A DNA stretch of 26,068 nucleotides from CAZLNO01 sp964561005 (GCA_964561005.1 CAZLNO010000051.1:1-26068), one strand, 5' to 3'; shown: positions 17,001 through 24,604, numbered from the stretch's first letter. Numbers and translations: made by a program. Notes: a model not told the origin generated them from the letters alone.

Positions 17001-19230
17001 GACCGCCGGCATATCGCCCGAGACCCTGAACGCGCCCGGCGGCACGCCGCTGCACGTCGCGGCCACGGCGGACCAGGCCGAGGCGATCCGCGTCCTGGTC
17101 GAACTCGGCGCCAAGGTCGAGGCGAGCAACGATTTCGGCTTCACGCCGCTGCATTTTGCGGCGCGCGACAAGAGCCCGGAAGCTGTCGAGGCCCTGCTCG
17201 ACTGCGGCGCCGCGATCGACGCGCGGCTGACCAACCACAACACGCCGCTCCACCTGGCGGTCCACAACGGCCATGTCGAGATCGCGCGGCGCCTGCTGGC
17301 CCGCGGCGCGAAGGTGAACGCGACGGCGCTGAACGACTGGTCGGGCCAAAAGAAGGTCCGGGAGCGGATCGCCAACCGTCTTGCCGACAAGCCGGCGGGC
17401 GACGCGAGCGAGTTCGACCGCACGCCGCTGCACTACGCCGCCGTGGACGCCCAGCCCGAGGTCATCCCGCTGCTGCTCGACAAGGGTGCCGACCCCGACG
17501 CGCGCACGGGCGCCGAGGAAACGCCGCTGCACCTGGCGGCCCGGCACGACCGGCACGACCTCGTCGAGCAGCTTGGGCGCGGCGAGCCGGACCTGGAAGC
17601 CCGCGACGCCGACGGTCGCACGCCGTTGCAGGTGGCGCTGAAGACGCGGCACTTCGAGGCGGCCCGAGCGCTCGCATCCTTGGGGGCAAAGCCCGCGGCG
17701 CCGCTGCAAGGCAAGAATGTTCCGCCGCGCCCGGGCTGGACGGCGCTGCACGAGGCGGCCTTCAACGGCGACGCGGAGGTCGCGCGCTGCCTGCTGGAGC
17801 TGGACGTGCCCGTCGATGTCCAGAACGAAGCCGGCCAGACTCCGCTGCACCTGGCGGCCGCCGGCGAACGGCGGGAGGTGGCCGAACTGTTGCTGTCCGA
17901 GGGCGCGAGCCCCGACCGCCCCGCGCGGGACGGCAACACGCCGCTGCACCTGGCCTGTCTGGCGGACACGCCGGACGTCGGGCGGCTTTTGCTGCCGGAC
18001 AGCCTGGCCGGCGACCGCCCGGACGGCGAGCAGGCGACGCCGCTGCACCTGGCCGCCGCCCGCGGCTCGATCGCCATGACCGCGATGCTGCTGGACTGTG
18101 GGCACCCGGCGGACGTGCCGGACTTTGCCGGCTGGACGCCGCTGCACGCGGCGGTGCAGAACGGCCATGAGGAGGTCGCCGCGCGCCTGCTCGAAGCCGG
18201 GGCCGGGCCCGCGCGGGTGGCCGGGCGACCGGCGGCGACGCCGGCGCAGCTCGCCGCCGAGGCCGGGCACGCGCGCATCCTGGCGCGATTGCACGAGGCC
18301 GGCGCCGACATTCAGGCGGCCATGCCGGACCGACCGCCGCCGATCGTCCTGGCCCTGCGGTTCGGCCATGCGGAGGTGGTGCGCGAGCTGATCGGCCGCG
18401 GCGTGGCGGCCGATGGGCACGATCCGGAAAGCGGCCAGACACTTGCCGCCCTCCACCTGGACCGGTTGCGGCGAGAGGCCGCCGCCGGACGCGACAACGG
18501 CCCGGACCCCGAGGTCCTGGCGTGGCTGCGGGCGGCGGGGCACGACATCGCCGAGGAGGTGCCCGCGCCGCCACCGCCGCCCCCGGCCGAGACGCCTCGG
18601 CCGGCGCCCGCCGCGCCTTGGAACCACCCCTGGGAAGCGGTCTCCCCGGCGACCTTCCTCGACCACTGGACCAGGGGGGACGCGATCGACGGCAAGTATC
18701 CCGTGCGCCCCGAGTCGCTCCAGGTGCGCCGCTGCGAGCTGCCGTGGTACCGCAACGTGGCGCTGCTGCAACTCCGCGATCCGGCCTGGGAGCCGGCGCA
18801 CCTCCGGATCTACTACCTGCTTGCGTGGGACCGGGAGCTCTACCGCCTGAACGGCACCTCGCCGGCCATCCACGAGGTGAACGCCCATGCCCCGATCGTG
18901 CTGACCCCGGCCAACGTGCTGGACTATCTCCGGTTCTTCTGCTTTTTCGTGCGCGGGAAGGATGGCCCTTTCCATATCGTGGAGAGAGAGGACGATCCCC
19001 TGATCCCGCGAGAGCCCCAGGTGGTCCGCGTTGTGAGCGCCTGCGTCCGTCCGGCGACGTTCGAGGGCTGGAACGACAAGGGACACTATCGCTGCGACGC
19101 CGTCGTCTACTATTCGAACGCGCTGTTCTTCGCGCACTTTGCCGTGCAGCCAACGGGCATGGTGGAGATGCTGGACGACGAGCCGATCGCCGCGGACCTG
19201 CCGGGCCGGATCGACGCGCCGATCGCGTAG
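14050..19230 (+). CDS. Giant STAND NTPase with N-terminal DUF4062/TIR-like region, ankyrin repeats and shared C-terminal domain
   Basis: A 1726-residue multidomain protein. Residues about 15-110 (SIFLASPGDVAYLRKL, LYAWEVDKA, GVVCFFGEKVGQPL) resemble the DUF4062/TIR-like domain found on STAND proteins. From about 267 comes an nSTAND1-type NTPase: FKGLEAYDVADHAIFCGR, Walker A GSGAGKSS (315-322), Walker B LLIALDQFEEAL with D456, and a winged-helix-like part ending LVHEAVLRRWDAARQWI. Ankyrin repeats (about 17, many with TPLHLAA) run from about 863 to 1480. A Pro-rich linker (about 1502-1525) leads to a C-terminal domain (about 1527-1726) homologous to the 239-residue protein at 11497-12216. STAND proteins are ligand-triggered switches in signalling, defence and cell-death systems. 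ATG 14050 lacks a clear ribosome binding site. No membrane segment is seen. Confidence 0.9.
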   Translation: MEQHLPDLDRFPRLTRPSIFLASPGDVAYLRKLTESVIEDVKQAVADDRDIDLYAWEVDKAVDGFDDRIPAQEQIPHPCDPKCRGVVCFFGEKVGQPLSPDHPIDSLAPIEPMRDQGAYGLVIPWDPEAAHDGGFALTGSTFELLATLATIQRARDEGRGLQAEIPLLLRFVGDPSVLDARDPLDAAWGNQQLLEAAQARYRGQWRFRKAFEADYENQILQLHNLARFLIARGKVPQFVANEDEAEAKLRDWLETQLHLRTTVPDADPFKGLEAYDVADHAIFCGRKAERREARQDVEARFQDRDKPNIHWVQSGSGAGKSSFLRAGLVGSLVHDRRHDITYIDCVLRPGELLPHGLAQEAGASNGELSFRALRNLDQACLERVAEVVRARKAAGITCDLDPEEIVARALRDFDRTAAEPAAKAATAAEHLDRLMEDLPRRNGVGTGRARLLIALDQFEEALDGLYNTETAAYWEPVVAFMNAAAGSDSLAVLVTLQDNRVELVKQDATLGPLYDIHRAGRTELMFPSNALAEIIREPFKRTGRIAIAPDLVQRLRADILEFCNKQSRGDAQDNLLPLVSLTLRRLYDNCARPKLEGRPRGARNEADAGAGAGELATEDGETAKPGTGHDRDDGGAGSLSAQFDADKAATTAGREAPARATLTVEDAEGFLRIDDSITELAEEALEEAREKAGPSWSDTAVGDLLRPLVDWRNEGGTRFTLPDAAMPTAAAPRELAKAMLKRRLLLPERDGRIRLVHEAVLRRWDAARQWIEEERPLREAARQLRAGAADWDPEDRDSETARALKALHLDRAARILALWYDILHDDTVTHKPEETRRLRDFCLSLLQLQAQPGSVVKDAPNQPTHLMLAAAYQRADIVHGMLASDRTSVDAEGVNQRTALFWPAFLDNGEILEMLLDAGARPDPADKDGWRPIHAAAQSGSLACLRRLIEAGASLEAGGAPNGMAPIHLAANAGRTEVLRYLVETAGISPETLNAPGGTPLHVAATADQAEAIRVLVELGAKVEASNDFGFTPLHFAARDKSPEAVEALLDCGAAIDARLTNHNTPLHLAVHNGHVEIARRLLARGAKVNATALNDWSGQKKVRERIANRLADKPAGDASEFDRTPLHYAAVDAQPEVIPLLLDKGADPDARTGAEETPLHLAARHDRHDLVEQLGRGEPDLEARDADGRTPLQVALKTRHFEAARALASLGAKPAAPLQGKNVPPRPGWTALHEAAFNGDAEVARCLLELDVPVDVQNEAGQTPLHLAAAGERREVAELLLSEGASPDRPARDGNTPLHLACLADTPDVGRLLLPDSLAGDRPDGEQATPLHLAAARGSIAMTAMLLDCGHPADVPDFAGWTPLHAAVQNGHEEVAARLLEAGAGPARVAGRPAATPAQLAAEAGHARILARLHEAGADIQAAMPDRPPPIVLALRFGHAEVVRELIGRGVAADGHDPESGQTLAALHLDRLRREAAAGRDNGPDPEVLAWLRAAGHDIAEEVPAPPPPPPAETPRPAPAAPWNHPWEAVSPATFLDHWTRGDAIDGKYPVRPESLQVRRCELPWYRNVALLQLRDPAWEPAHLRIYYLLAWDRELYRLNGTSPAIHEVNAHAPIVLTPANVLDYLRFFCFFVRGKDGPFHIVEREDDPLIPREPQVVRVVSACVRPATFEGWNDKGHYRCDAVVYYSNALFFAHFAVQPTGMVEMLDDEPIAADLPGRIDAPIA

Positions 19231-19237
19231 CAGGCCT

Positions 19238-19253
19238 GCCGGCACGATCCGGC
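19238..19253. repeat. Small inverted repeat between convergent genes
   Basis: GCCGG (19238-19242) and CCGGC (19249-19253) flank a 6-base loop in the 33-base gap between two converging genes. The position suits a bidirectional terminator, but the stem is short and there is no T tract. Confidence 0.25.
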
Positions 19254-19263
19254 CGCGATGGAG

Positions 19264-19971
19264 TCATGCGACGGCGGCGAGCGTCTCCTCCGCCGCCGCC
19301 AGCGCGTCCGGCGCGAGCTCCGGCCGCAAGGGCCCCTGCCGGGACCGCCAGAAGGCGAGCACCTGCGGAAACTGGTTGTATTGCAAGTCGCCGTCGGTGA
19401 CGATCCGCCGGTCCAGCGGGAACAGGCGCAGGCCACGGGCCATCCAGTCCGCTCCCGACGTCCCGGCGCCCGCCTCGCCTTCGGTCGCCGCGCCCAGGCA
19501 CTCGGCCAGAACGGCGGGATCGGTGCTGCCGAACGCCGTCTCGGCCGCGGCGCGCCGGTCCATGATCTTGTCGAGCAACGCCTTGGCGCGCGCCGCAAGC
19601 GCGTCCTGACGCAGCCGGCAGACGTAAAGCACTCGGGCAACGGCATTCAGCTCCGCCTGGCCCACCTCCGGCAGCCACACCAGAACGCCGGAGCGCCGCG
19701 ACGGCACCGTGTCCACGCAGGCCACCTGCTCGCAGAAGATGCAGGCCGTGGCGAGCCCCGAGACATCGCGCGGGTCGCCTTCCGGGGCGACGGCCTGTTG
19801 ATACTTCGCGCTCCGAAGGCCGCAGAACCGGCAGCGGTCGAGGTCGCGCGCCAGCACCGCGCGGCGCACGCTTGGCGCGATATCGGGTCCAACCTGGTAA
19901 AGTCCGCGCACCGCCCCATACGGCCCCGGCGGCGGCGACAGGCGGAACTCCAGCGGCAACGCATCGGGCAC
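19264..19971 (-). CDS. IcmJ/DotN-like zinc protein (type IVB coupling complex component)
   Basis: Similar to IcmJ (DotN), a small zinc protein that in Legionella binds the coupling ATPase DotL. The N-terminal third has the HNH-like zinc module VLARDLDRCRFCGLRSAKYQQ with C47-x2-C50, then LATACIFCEQ with C77-x2-C80. It is followed by the family signature GVLVWLPEVGQAELNAVARV. The later part (about 130-235) is helical, with no further motif recognised. Length is about 235 residues, close to DotN. Two adjacent GTG codons (19974, 19971) follow GGGAGG; I chose the second because the spacing (5) is better. It converges with the STAND giant and is divergent from the RCK-RyR membrane protein gene. The only plausible coupling-ATPase partner in the window is the protein at 12377-13885. 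Confidence 0.85.
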   Translation of the reverse strand: MPDALPLEFRLSPPPGPYGAVRGLYQVGPDIAPSVRRAVLARDLDRCRFCGLRSAKYQQAVAPEGDPRDVSGLATACIFCEQVACVDTVPSRRSGVLVWLPEVGQAELNAVARVLYVCRLRQDALAARAKALLDKIMDRRAAAETAFGSTDPAVLAECLGAATEGEAGAGTSGADWMARGLRLFPLDRRIVTDGDLQYNQFPQVLAFWRSRQGPLRPELAPDALAAAEETLAAVA

Positions 19972-20031
19972 CACGGCCTCCCTTTTCCGTCAGCGGCCAG
20001 CCGGCGTTCGCGGCGGGAAGTCTACGCGCTT

Positions 20032-20051
20032 CGGGTGGATTTTGCCACCCG
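20032..20051. repeat. Inverted repeat in a divergent intergenic region
   Basis: CGGGTGG (20032-20038) and CCACCCG (20045-20051) form a perfect 7-bp stem around the 6-base loop ATTTTG. It lies between the DotN-like gene and the membrane RCK-RyR gene, about 54 bases before the chosen ATG of the latter. It may be an operator or a leader hairpin. An in-frame TTG at 20042 sits inside it and is an unlikely start. Confidence 0.5.
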
Positions 20052-20104
20052 GCCGCCGCGGCCGGTTCCCTTCCGCAAGCCGCTCTGGCAGCATATCGAT
20101 CGCC

Positions 20105-23100
20105 ATGGCCGAGAGCATGTCGTCCCTCTCCAGCATGGGCCTCGCCGGGCTCCTGGCTGTTCTCGGCCTCCTGGCGCTGGGCCTCTGGTACACCAGCCCG
20201 ATCTGGCGGCTCGTCCTGGTCATCGGCTGCCGCCGCTTCTCCGCCAAGTGGGTGTGGGGGATCGGTCTGGTCGTGTCCCTTGCCGCGGCCGGCGTCAGCA
20301 TTCACGCCCACGGCTCGGACATCCCCGGCTACACCCCGAACGGCAGCATCGCCGAAGCGGCCTATCGCACGCTGTCCCTGCTGGCCTTCTCGGCCGACTG
20401 GACGATGGCGTCCACGCAGGCGCCGCTTGAAGGCGACGGGCCTCGGGACCTTCCGACAGCCATCGACTTTTTCCGCTTCTGGATTCCGGCCTGGGTGGTC
20501 GGCCTGGGCGGCTCGCTGCTGCTGTTCCGGCAACTGGGCCACGGCCTGCAGCGCCGGCTGATGCCCCGGCGCGGCCACACCGTGGTCCTCGGTCTGGGCG
20601 AGGCCGGCCTGGCCTATGTCACCTGCTGGAGCGATCAGGCGGCGCCCGCGCCCGCCCCGCGGCGGCCGGCCGCCGGGGACGAGCCCGCGCGCCGGCGCTG
20701 GCGGCGCTGGCTCGCCTGCGAGCCGCCGCCGGAGCCCTGGTGGCCCCACGGCCTGCGCGGCGCCGCCAACCGCGGACTGGGGCGGTTCCTGTGCCGGCTG
20801 CCCCTGTGCCGTCGGCTCGGCCCCTTCCTCTGCCACGGGCCGATCGTGGTGGTGGAACGCGATCCCGACAACCCGGCGGTCCGGAGCTGTCGCCGCCTGG
20901 GCATCCCCGTCCTGATCGGCGACGCGCTGGATACCGCCGGCGACGTCCTGCGGGATGCCGGCGTGCAGCATGCCGCCACCGTGGTCGGGCTGCTGCCCGA
21001 CGACGTGGCCAACGTGGAACTGGCGCTGCGCGTGCAGCAGTTCCGCGCCGACCATGGCAGGGCCGCGCTCGGCCGCCGGCCGGCGGATGTCCCCGGACCG
21101 GCGGATGACCGCGCGCCGCTGATCCTGATCTCCCAGGTGAACGACCTGCACCTCGTGCGGCGGCTGAACCACTACGAAAAGATCACCAAGATGTCGCCGA
21201 CGGACGTGCGCTTCCAGAACATCTACCGGCTGATGGCCGACCAGTTGCTGCTGCGCCATCCCCCCGACTTCTACGCCGAGCTGTTCGGGGCGGCGGCGCC
21301 GCACATCGTGATCTACGGCTTCGGCCAGCTCGGCCAGCAGGTCTTCGCGGAAACCCTGCGCCTGGGCCACGCGCTCGACCAGGGCGTGCCGCGGGTCACC
21401 ATCGTCGACCGGGACGGCGCGCGCGTGCGCCAGCTCGTGCAGGCGGAGTACCCCGGGATCTTCGACGCCGGGACTCCCGACGTGGTCGTCTTGCGGATCG
21501 CCGGGGTCGCGCTGCCGGGGCCGGTCGTGCCGGAGGACCTCCTGGCGCGGCTGGACGAGCCCCTGCCGACCCAGCACGTGGTGTGCTTCGACGACGAGTG
21601 CTTCGCCCTGTCCTTCGCCCTGGCGCTGCGCGACGCGCTGCTGGCCGGGGTCCGCCGCAACGCGCCGATCTTCGTGCGCACCCGGCGCAAGCACGGGCTG
21701 GCGGCGCTGCTCGACTCCAACACCGGCCGCCCGGAGATTCCCGACGGCATCTTCCCCTTCGGCACGCTGGAGCGCATCCTCCGACCCGAGATCCTGAACG
21801 ACCGCGGGCTGGAGACGCTGTCCGAGGCGATCCACGAGGTCACCTACAAGCTGGCCGGCGAGGTGGGTAAAGAGGACCCGGCGCCTCCGGACGCGGCCGA
21901 CGACGCGGCGGCGACGGCTGTGGCGCCGGCGGCGGGGGCTGGCCGCGCGGCGGCGACGGCCTGGGAGAGCCTGGACGACCTGTTCCGGCGCAGCAACCGG
22001 CTGGCGGCGCTGCACCTGGACGCCAAGCTGCGCGGCCTGGACCTGCGGCGGGTGCCCGTGACGGACGGCGAACGCTCGGTGCCCGAGGTCTGGACCCGGC
22101 GGCTGGGCGACCTCGCCCGCCTGGAGCATCGGCGCTGGCTGGGGGCGCAGGTGGCCGACGGCTGGCGCTACGGCCCGCGCATGGACACGCTGCGCCGTCA
22201 TACCGCGATGGAGGACTTCGACAGGCTGGGGCCGCGCGACCAGGACAACGACTACCTGGCGACGGCCTTGTTGCCGGGCATCGTGGGCGCCGATGCCGCG
22301 CACTGCAAGCAAGCGATCCGGGCGGTCCGGCACCGGGACGACGAAACGCCCCGGCGCACGCCCGACGACCCCTATCCGGGGCTGACGCGGCCGCTGGCCG
22401 ACAAGCTGGCGAAGGTGAGGCGGCACCCGCAGCGGCTCTGTCCCGTCGCGCGCATCGGCATCCTGGCGCCGCCGCCCTGCGCCGCCGACGCCGACCCCGA
22501 CCGCCACGGCGCGATCGAGGCACAGCTCCGACGGTTCCGCGCGCACTTCGAGGCCAACGACCGCGAACGGCTGAAGGCGCTGGCCCGCGAGTCCGCGCTC
22601 ACCATCGTCTCGCCGCTCCTCCACCCCTTCGAGCGCGCCGCGGCGAGCTGGCTGTATCGCGAGCTGGTCCGGGAGGCCCCGGCGCCCGCGCCGACCCCGA
22701 TCGCGTTGTCGAGCCCCGCCCGGCACGAGATCCTGGCCCTGCTGCCGGTGCCCTACGACTTCCTCTCCGGTGTCCAGGCCATTTGGGGGCCGATCGGCGA
22801 CGACGGCGAGCGCGCCGCGGAGCGGGCCTTCCAGGAACTCGCCGGGCATCCCCACGTCCGCTATGTCGAGATGCCGCTGGGCGTGCCCGGCCATGCCCTC
22901 TCGGCGCGGGAAGGCCTGCACGGCCGGCGGTATCTGGCGCAGTTCCGGGAGACCTGGCGATACATGCAACGGCGCTGCACGGAGCTGCACCTGCTGTCCG
23001 TCGCGACGGCGGCGGCGCCGACCGGCGACAATGCCGGCCTCAGCCCCAACCCGGCGGCGCACCTCTCGCCCGTCGAGGCCGGCGACGGGGCGCGGCCGGC

Positions 23101-23128
23101 GCTCAAGGTCTATACGGCGACGGTCTGA
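20105..23128 (+). CDS. Membrane protein with two RCK/TrkA-N domains, a RyR domain and a SLOG-like C-terminus
   Basis: A 1007-residue membrane-anchored sensor. Hydrophobic helices lie at about 11-29, 50-68 and 122-141. Between the last two, AYRTLSLLAFSADW could be a pore-loop-like or re-entrant segment. A Rossmann RCK/TrkA-N domain starts at 157 (GHTVVLGLGEAG) and continues to VVVERDPDNP and IGDALD; a second starts at 400 (HIVIYGFGQLGQQV). A ryanodine-receptor-type RyR domain spans about 630-730 (LARLEHRRWLGAQVADGWRY). From about 780 (VARIGILAPPP) a SLOG-like fold is suggested by ALTIVSPLLHPFERAAASWL, but it is divergent. RCK domains bind nucleotides or ions, and SLOG domains bind nucleotide-derived ligands, so ligand-gated membrane signalling is a reasonable inference. 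ATG 20105 is used; the ribosome binding site is weak. Confidence 0.82.
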   Translation: MAESMSSLSSMGLAGLLAVLGLLALGLWYTSPIWRLVLVIGCRRFSAKWVWGIGLVVSLAAAGVSIHAHGSDIPGYTPNGSIAEAAYRTLSLLAFSADWTMASTQAPLEGDGPRDLPTAIDFFRFWIPAWVVGLGGSLLLFRQLGHGLQRRLMPRRGHTVVLGLGEAGLAYVTCWSDQAAPAPAPRRPAAGDEPARRRWRRWLACEPPPEPWWPHGLRGAANRGLGRFLCRLPLCRRLGPFLCHGPIVVVERDPDNPAVRSCRRLGIPVLIGDALDTAGDVLRDAGVQHAATVVGLLPDDVANVELALRVQQFRADHGRAALGRRPADVPGPADDRAPLILISQVNDLHLVRRLNHYEKITKMSPTDVRFQNIYRLMADQLLLRHPPDFYAELFGAAAPHIVIYGFGQLGQQVFAETLRLGHALDQGVPRVTIVDRDGARVRQLVQAEYPGIFDAGTPDVVVLRIAGVALPGPVVPEDLLARLDEPLPTQHVVCFDDECFALSFALALRDALLAGVRRNAPIFVRTRRKHGLAALLDSNTGRPEIPDGIFPFGTLERILRPEILNDRGLETLSEAIHEVTYKLAGEVGKEDPAPPDAADDAAATAVAPAAGAGRAAATAWESLDDLFRRSNRLAALHLDAKLRGLDLRRVPVTDGERSVPEVWTRRLGDLARLEHRRWLGAQVADGWRYGPRMDTLRRHTAMEDFDRLGPRDQDNDYLATALLPGIVGADAAHCKQAIRAVRHRDDETPRRTPDDPYPGLTRPLADKLAKVRRHPQRLCPVARIGILAPPPCAADADPDRHGAIEAQLRRFRAHFEANDRERLKALARESALTIVSPLLHPFERAAASWLYRELVREAPAPAPTPIALSSPARHEILALLPVPYDFLSGVQAIWGPIGDDGERAAERAFQELAGHPHVRYVEMPLGVPGHALSAREGLHGRRYLAQFRETWRYMQRRCTELHLLSVATAAAPTGDNAGLSPNPAAHLSPVEAGDGARPALKVYTATV

Positions 23129-23160
23129 CGTCTTCCGACGACGGGCGCGGCGCGACCCGA

Positions 23161-23532
23161 TCACGCCAGCGGGCCGCCCAGGCTGCGCACCACGGCCATC
23201 ACCAGCAGGTCCTTGCGCCGCTCCGCGTCGGGCAACTCCGCGTAGGGGACCAGCATGGGGTTGGTCTTCGCCGCCTCGTCGCGCACCGGCCCGTGCCGCC
23301 AGCCGTCGGCCAGGCGATCGCGCCGCCACTGTTCGTGCTGGGCGTCGGCCGGGGCGTCGGGGTGCGTCAGCCGGAAACGCACGGCCTCGCGGCTGGAGCG
23401 GCGCTGCCATTCGGGCGCCGCGTCCCAGGCGGGCAGCGGGTCCTGGCCCAGCGACTCGCGATAGGCCGAGAGCGCCGCGTGGCACACCCGGGCGATTTGC
23501 TCCACCTGATCGTCCTGCTTTGCGTCGTCCAC
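23161..23532 (-). CDS. Solo RyR-domain protein
   Basis: A small cytoplasmic protein that is essentially one RyR (ryanodine receptor repeat) domain. The family pattern is clear: IARVCHAALSAYRESLG near the N-terminus, then PAWDAAPEWQRRSSREAVRF, WRRDRLADGWRHGPVRDE, and PMLVPYAELPDAERRKDLL. In prokaryotes such domains occur in predicted signalling and conflict loci and are thought to bind small ligands. GTG 23532 is chosen: GGAAG lies 9 bases upstream and the protein then starts just before the domain (123 residues). An in-frame GTG at 23619 would add 29 residues of no recognisable type. The gene converges with the large RCK-RyR gene, whose RyR domain is its relative. Confidence 0.85.
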   Translation of the reverse strand: MDDAKQDDQVEQIARVCHAALSAYRESLGQDPLPAWDAAPEWQRRSSREAVRFRLTHPDAPADAQHEQWRRDRLADGWRHGPVRDEAAKTNPMLVPYAELPDAERRKDLLVMAVVRSLGGPLA

Positions 23533-23631
23533 GCGCGGCGGCTTCCGGGTTTCAGGCGCCCAAGATCCCGACGCGACGCTAGCATCGGGCCAGCGCGGAG
23601 ACCAGGGCGCGACCGCCACCCGGCGGCGGTA

Positions 23632-24561
23632 TCAGGACGCGGCCCCGGCGGGGTCCGTTCCCGCCCCGCCCTGCCGCCAGGCCGCCGGGTCGCGGCCGAA
23701 GCGGGCCTTGAAGGCGCGGGTGAAGTGGCTGCGGCTGCGATAGCCGACGCGGCCGGCCACGGTCTTGACCGGCAGGTCCGTCGTCGTCAGCAGCCGTGCC
23801 GCCCGGTCCAGCCGGCAGGCCGTGAGGAAGGCGTGCGGCGGCTGGCCGAAGATTTCGCGAAAGCGGGCGACGAAGGTGGAGCGGCTCATCGCCGCCAGCG
23901 CGGCCAGCTCGTCCAGGCCGGCGGCCTGCTCCGGCCGCGCCAGCATGGCCGCCACCGCCGGGGCGAGCTGCGGGTCGCGGGCGGCCTGCAGCCACGGCAG
24001 ACGCTCGCCCCCGCGGGCGGTCAGCCGGCGCAGCAGCAGCACCAGCCACTGCGTCATCAGCGCCTCCGCCATCGCCCGGCCGCCCAGGCGCGGCGCCGCC
24101 AGCTCCTCCAGCAGCGCGCGGAAGGTCGTGCGCAGCCTGTCGCCGCCCGGCGCCGGGGGTTCGACCAGCGGTGCCGGCAGGCCGTCGAAGGGCGTCGCCG
24201 CCACGCCGGCCCGCGCGCGGATACGGCCGCAGGCCAGCAGCGCCTGCGCCCCGGACTCGCCCGCCTTCAGCCAGGCCAGCCCCAGCGCCGGCTCGACGCA
24301 GCGGGTCGGCGCCGGGCCGCCGTCCGGCGCGGCGATGATGCGCTGGGCGGCGCGCGGCGGCGCGATGACCACGCTGTCCGCCTCGAAGGCGGCGGAGCCG
24401 CCGGCGGCGAAGCGCAGCTCGCCGCGGCCCTGCAGCACGTAATGCACGGTCGCCGCGTCCTGCGCCGGCACTTCCAGGCTGCAGCCGCCCCGCACCTCGC
24501 AGACGGCCAGCGGCTCCACCCGCAGCTCCAGCCCGGCGAGCAGCTCGTCGATCGTCGCCAC
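23632..24561 (-). CDS. AraC-family transcriptional regulator with N-terminal cupin-type domain
   Basis: A 309-residue DNA-binding regulator. The first ~180 residues form a cupin-like sensor (VHYVLQGRGELRFAAGG, then GLAWLKAGESGAQALLACGR), as in the AraC_binding/cupin_6 group. The C-terminal ~90 residues hold two helix-turn-helix units: LDELAALAAMSRSTFVARFR from about 216, and VKTVAGRVGYRSRSHFTRAF with the AraC signature FGRDPAAWR. I use GTG 24561 because GGGAGGT lies 5-6 bases before it; an in-frame ATG at 24624 would extend into the divergent promoter region. It is divergent from the hydrolase gene at 24681, so it probably controls that gene. The sensor's ligand is unknown. Confidence 0.92.
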   Translation of the reverse strand: MATIDELLAGLELRVEPLAVCEVRGGCSLEVPAQDAATVHYVLQGRGELRFAAGGSAAFEADSVVIAPPRAAQRIIAAPDGGPAPTRCVEPALGLAWLKAGESGAQALLACGRIRARAGVAATPFDGLPAPLVEPPAPGGDRLRTTFRALLEELAAPRLGGRAMAEALMTQWLVLLLRRLTARGGERLPWLQAARDPQLAPAVAAMLARPEQAAGLDELAALAAMSRSTFVARFREIFGQPPHAFLTACRLDRAARLLTTTDLPVKTVAGRVGYRSRSHFTRAFKARFGRDPAAWRQGGAGTDPAGAAS

Positions 24562-24604
24562 GCGGCACCTCCCGGCCGCCAGGGCCTTCGGACGCGAGCG
24601 CACG

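Noticed and set aside
16636..18480. DNA-level repeat array (CRISPR-like or minisatellite)
   Set aside because: The periodicity of about 99 bases is the coding signature of ankyrin repeats (33 residues), and the units are too diverged for a CRISPR.
14713..19245. A 1510-codon minus-strand open frame opposite the STAND-ankyrin gene
   Set aside because: A mirror of the repeated ankyrin codons; low-complexity translation, no plausible start region or domain.
11087..23160. Mobile element ends (transposase, integrase, attachment repeats) around the island
   Set aside because: I looked for integrase or transposase motifs, flanking tRNA genes and long direct repeats and found none in the window.
17762..23485. 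A 1907-codon open frame on the minus strand
   Set aside because: It lies antisense to well-supported domain proteins, its translation is Arg/Pro/Gly/Ala-rich without family motifs, and such frames are expected in very GC-rich DNA.
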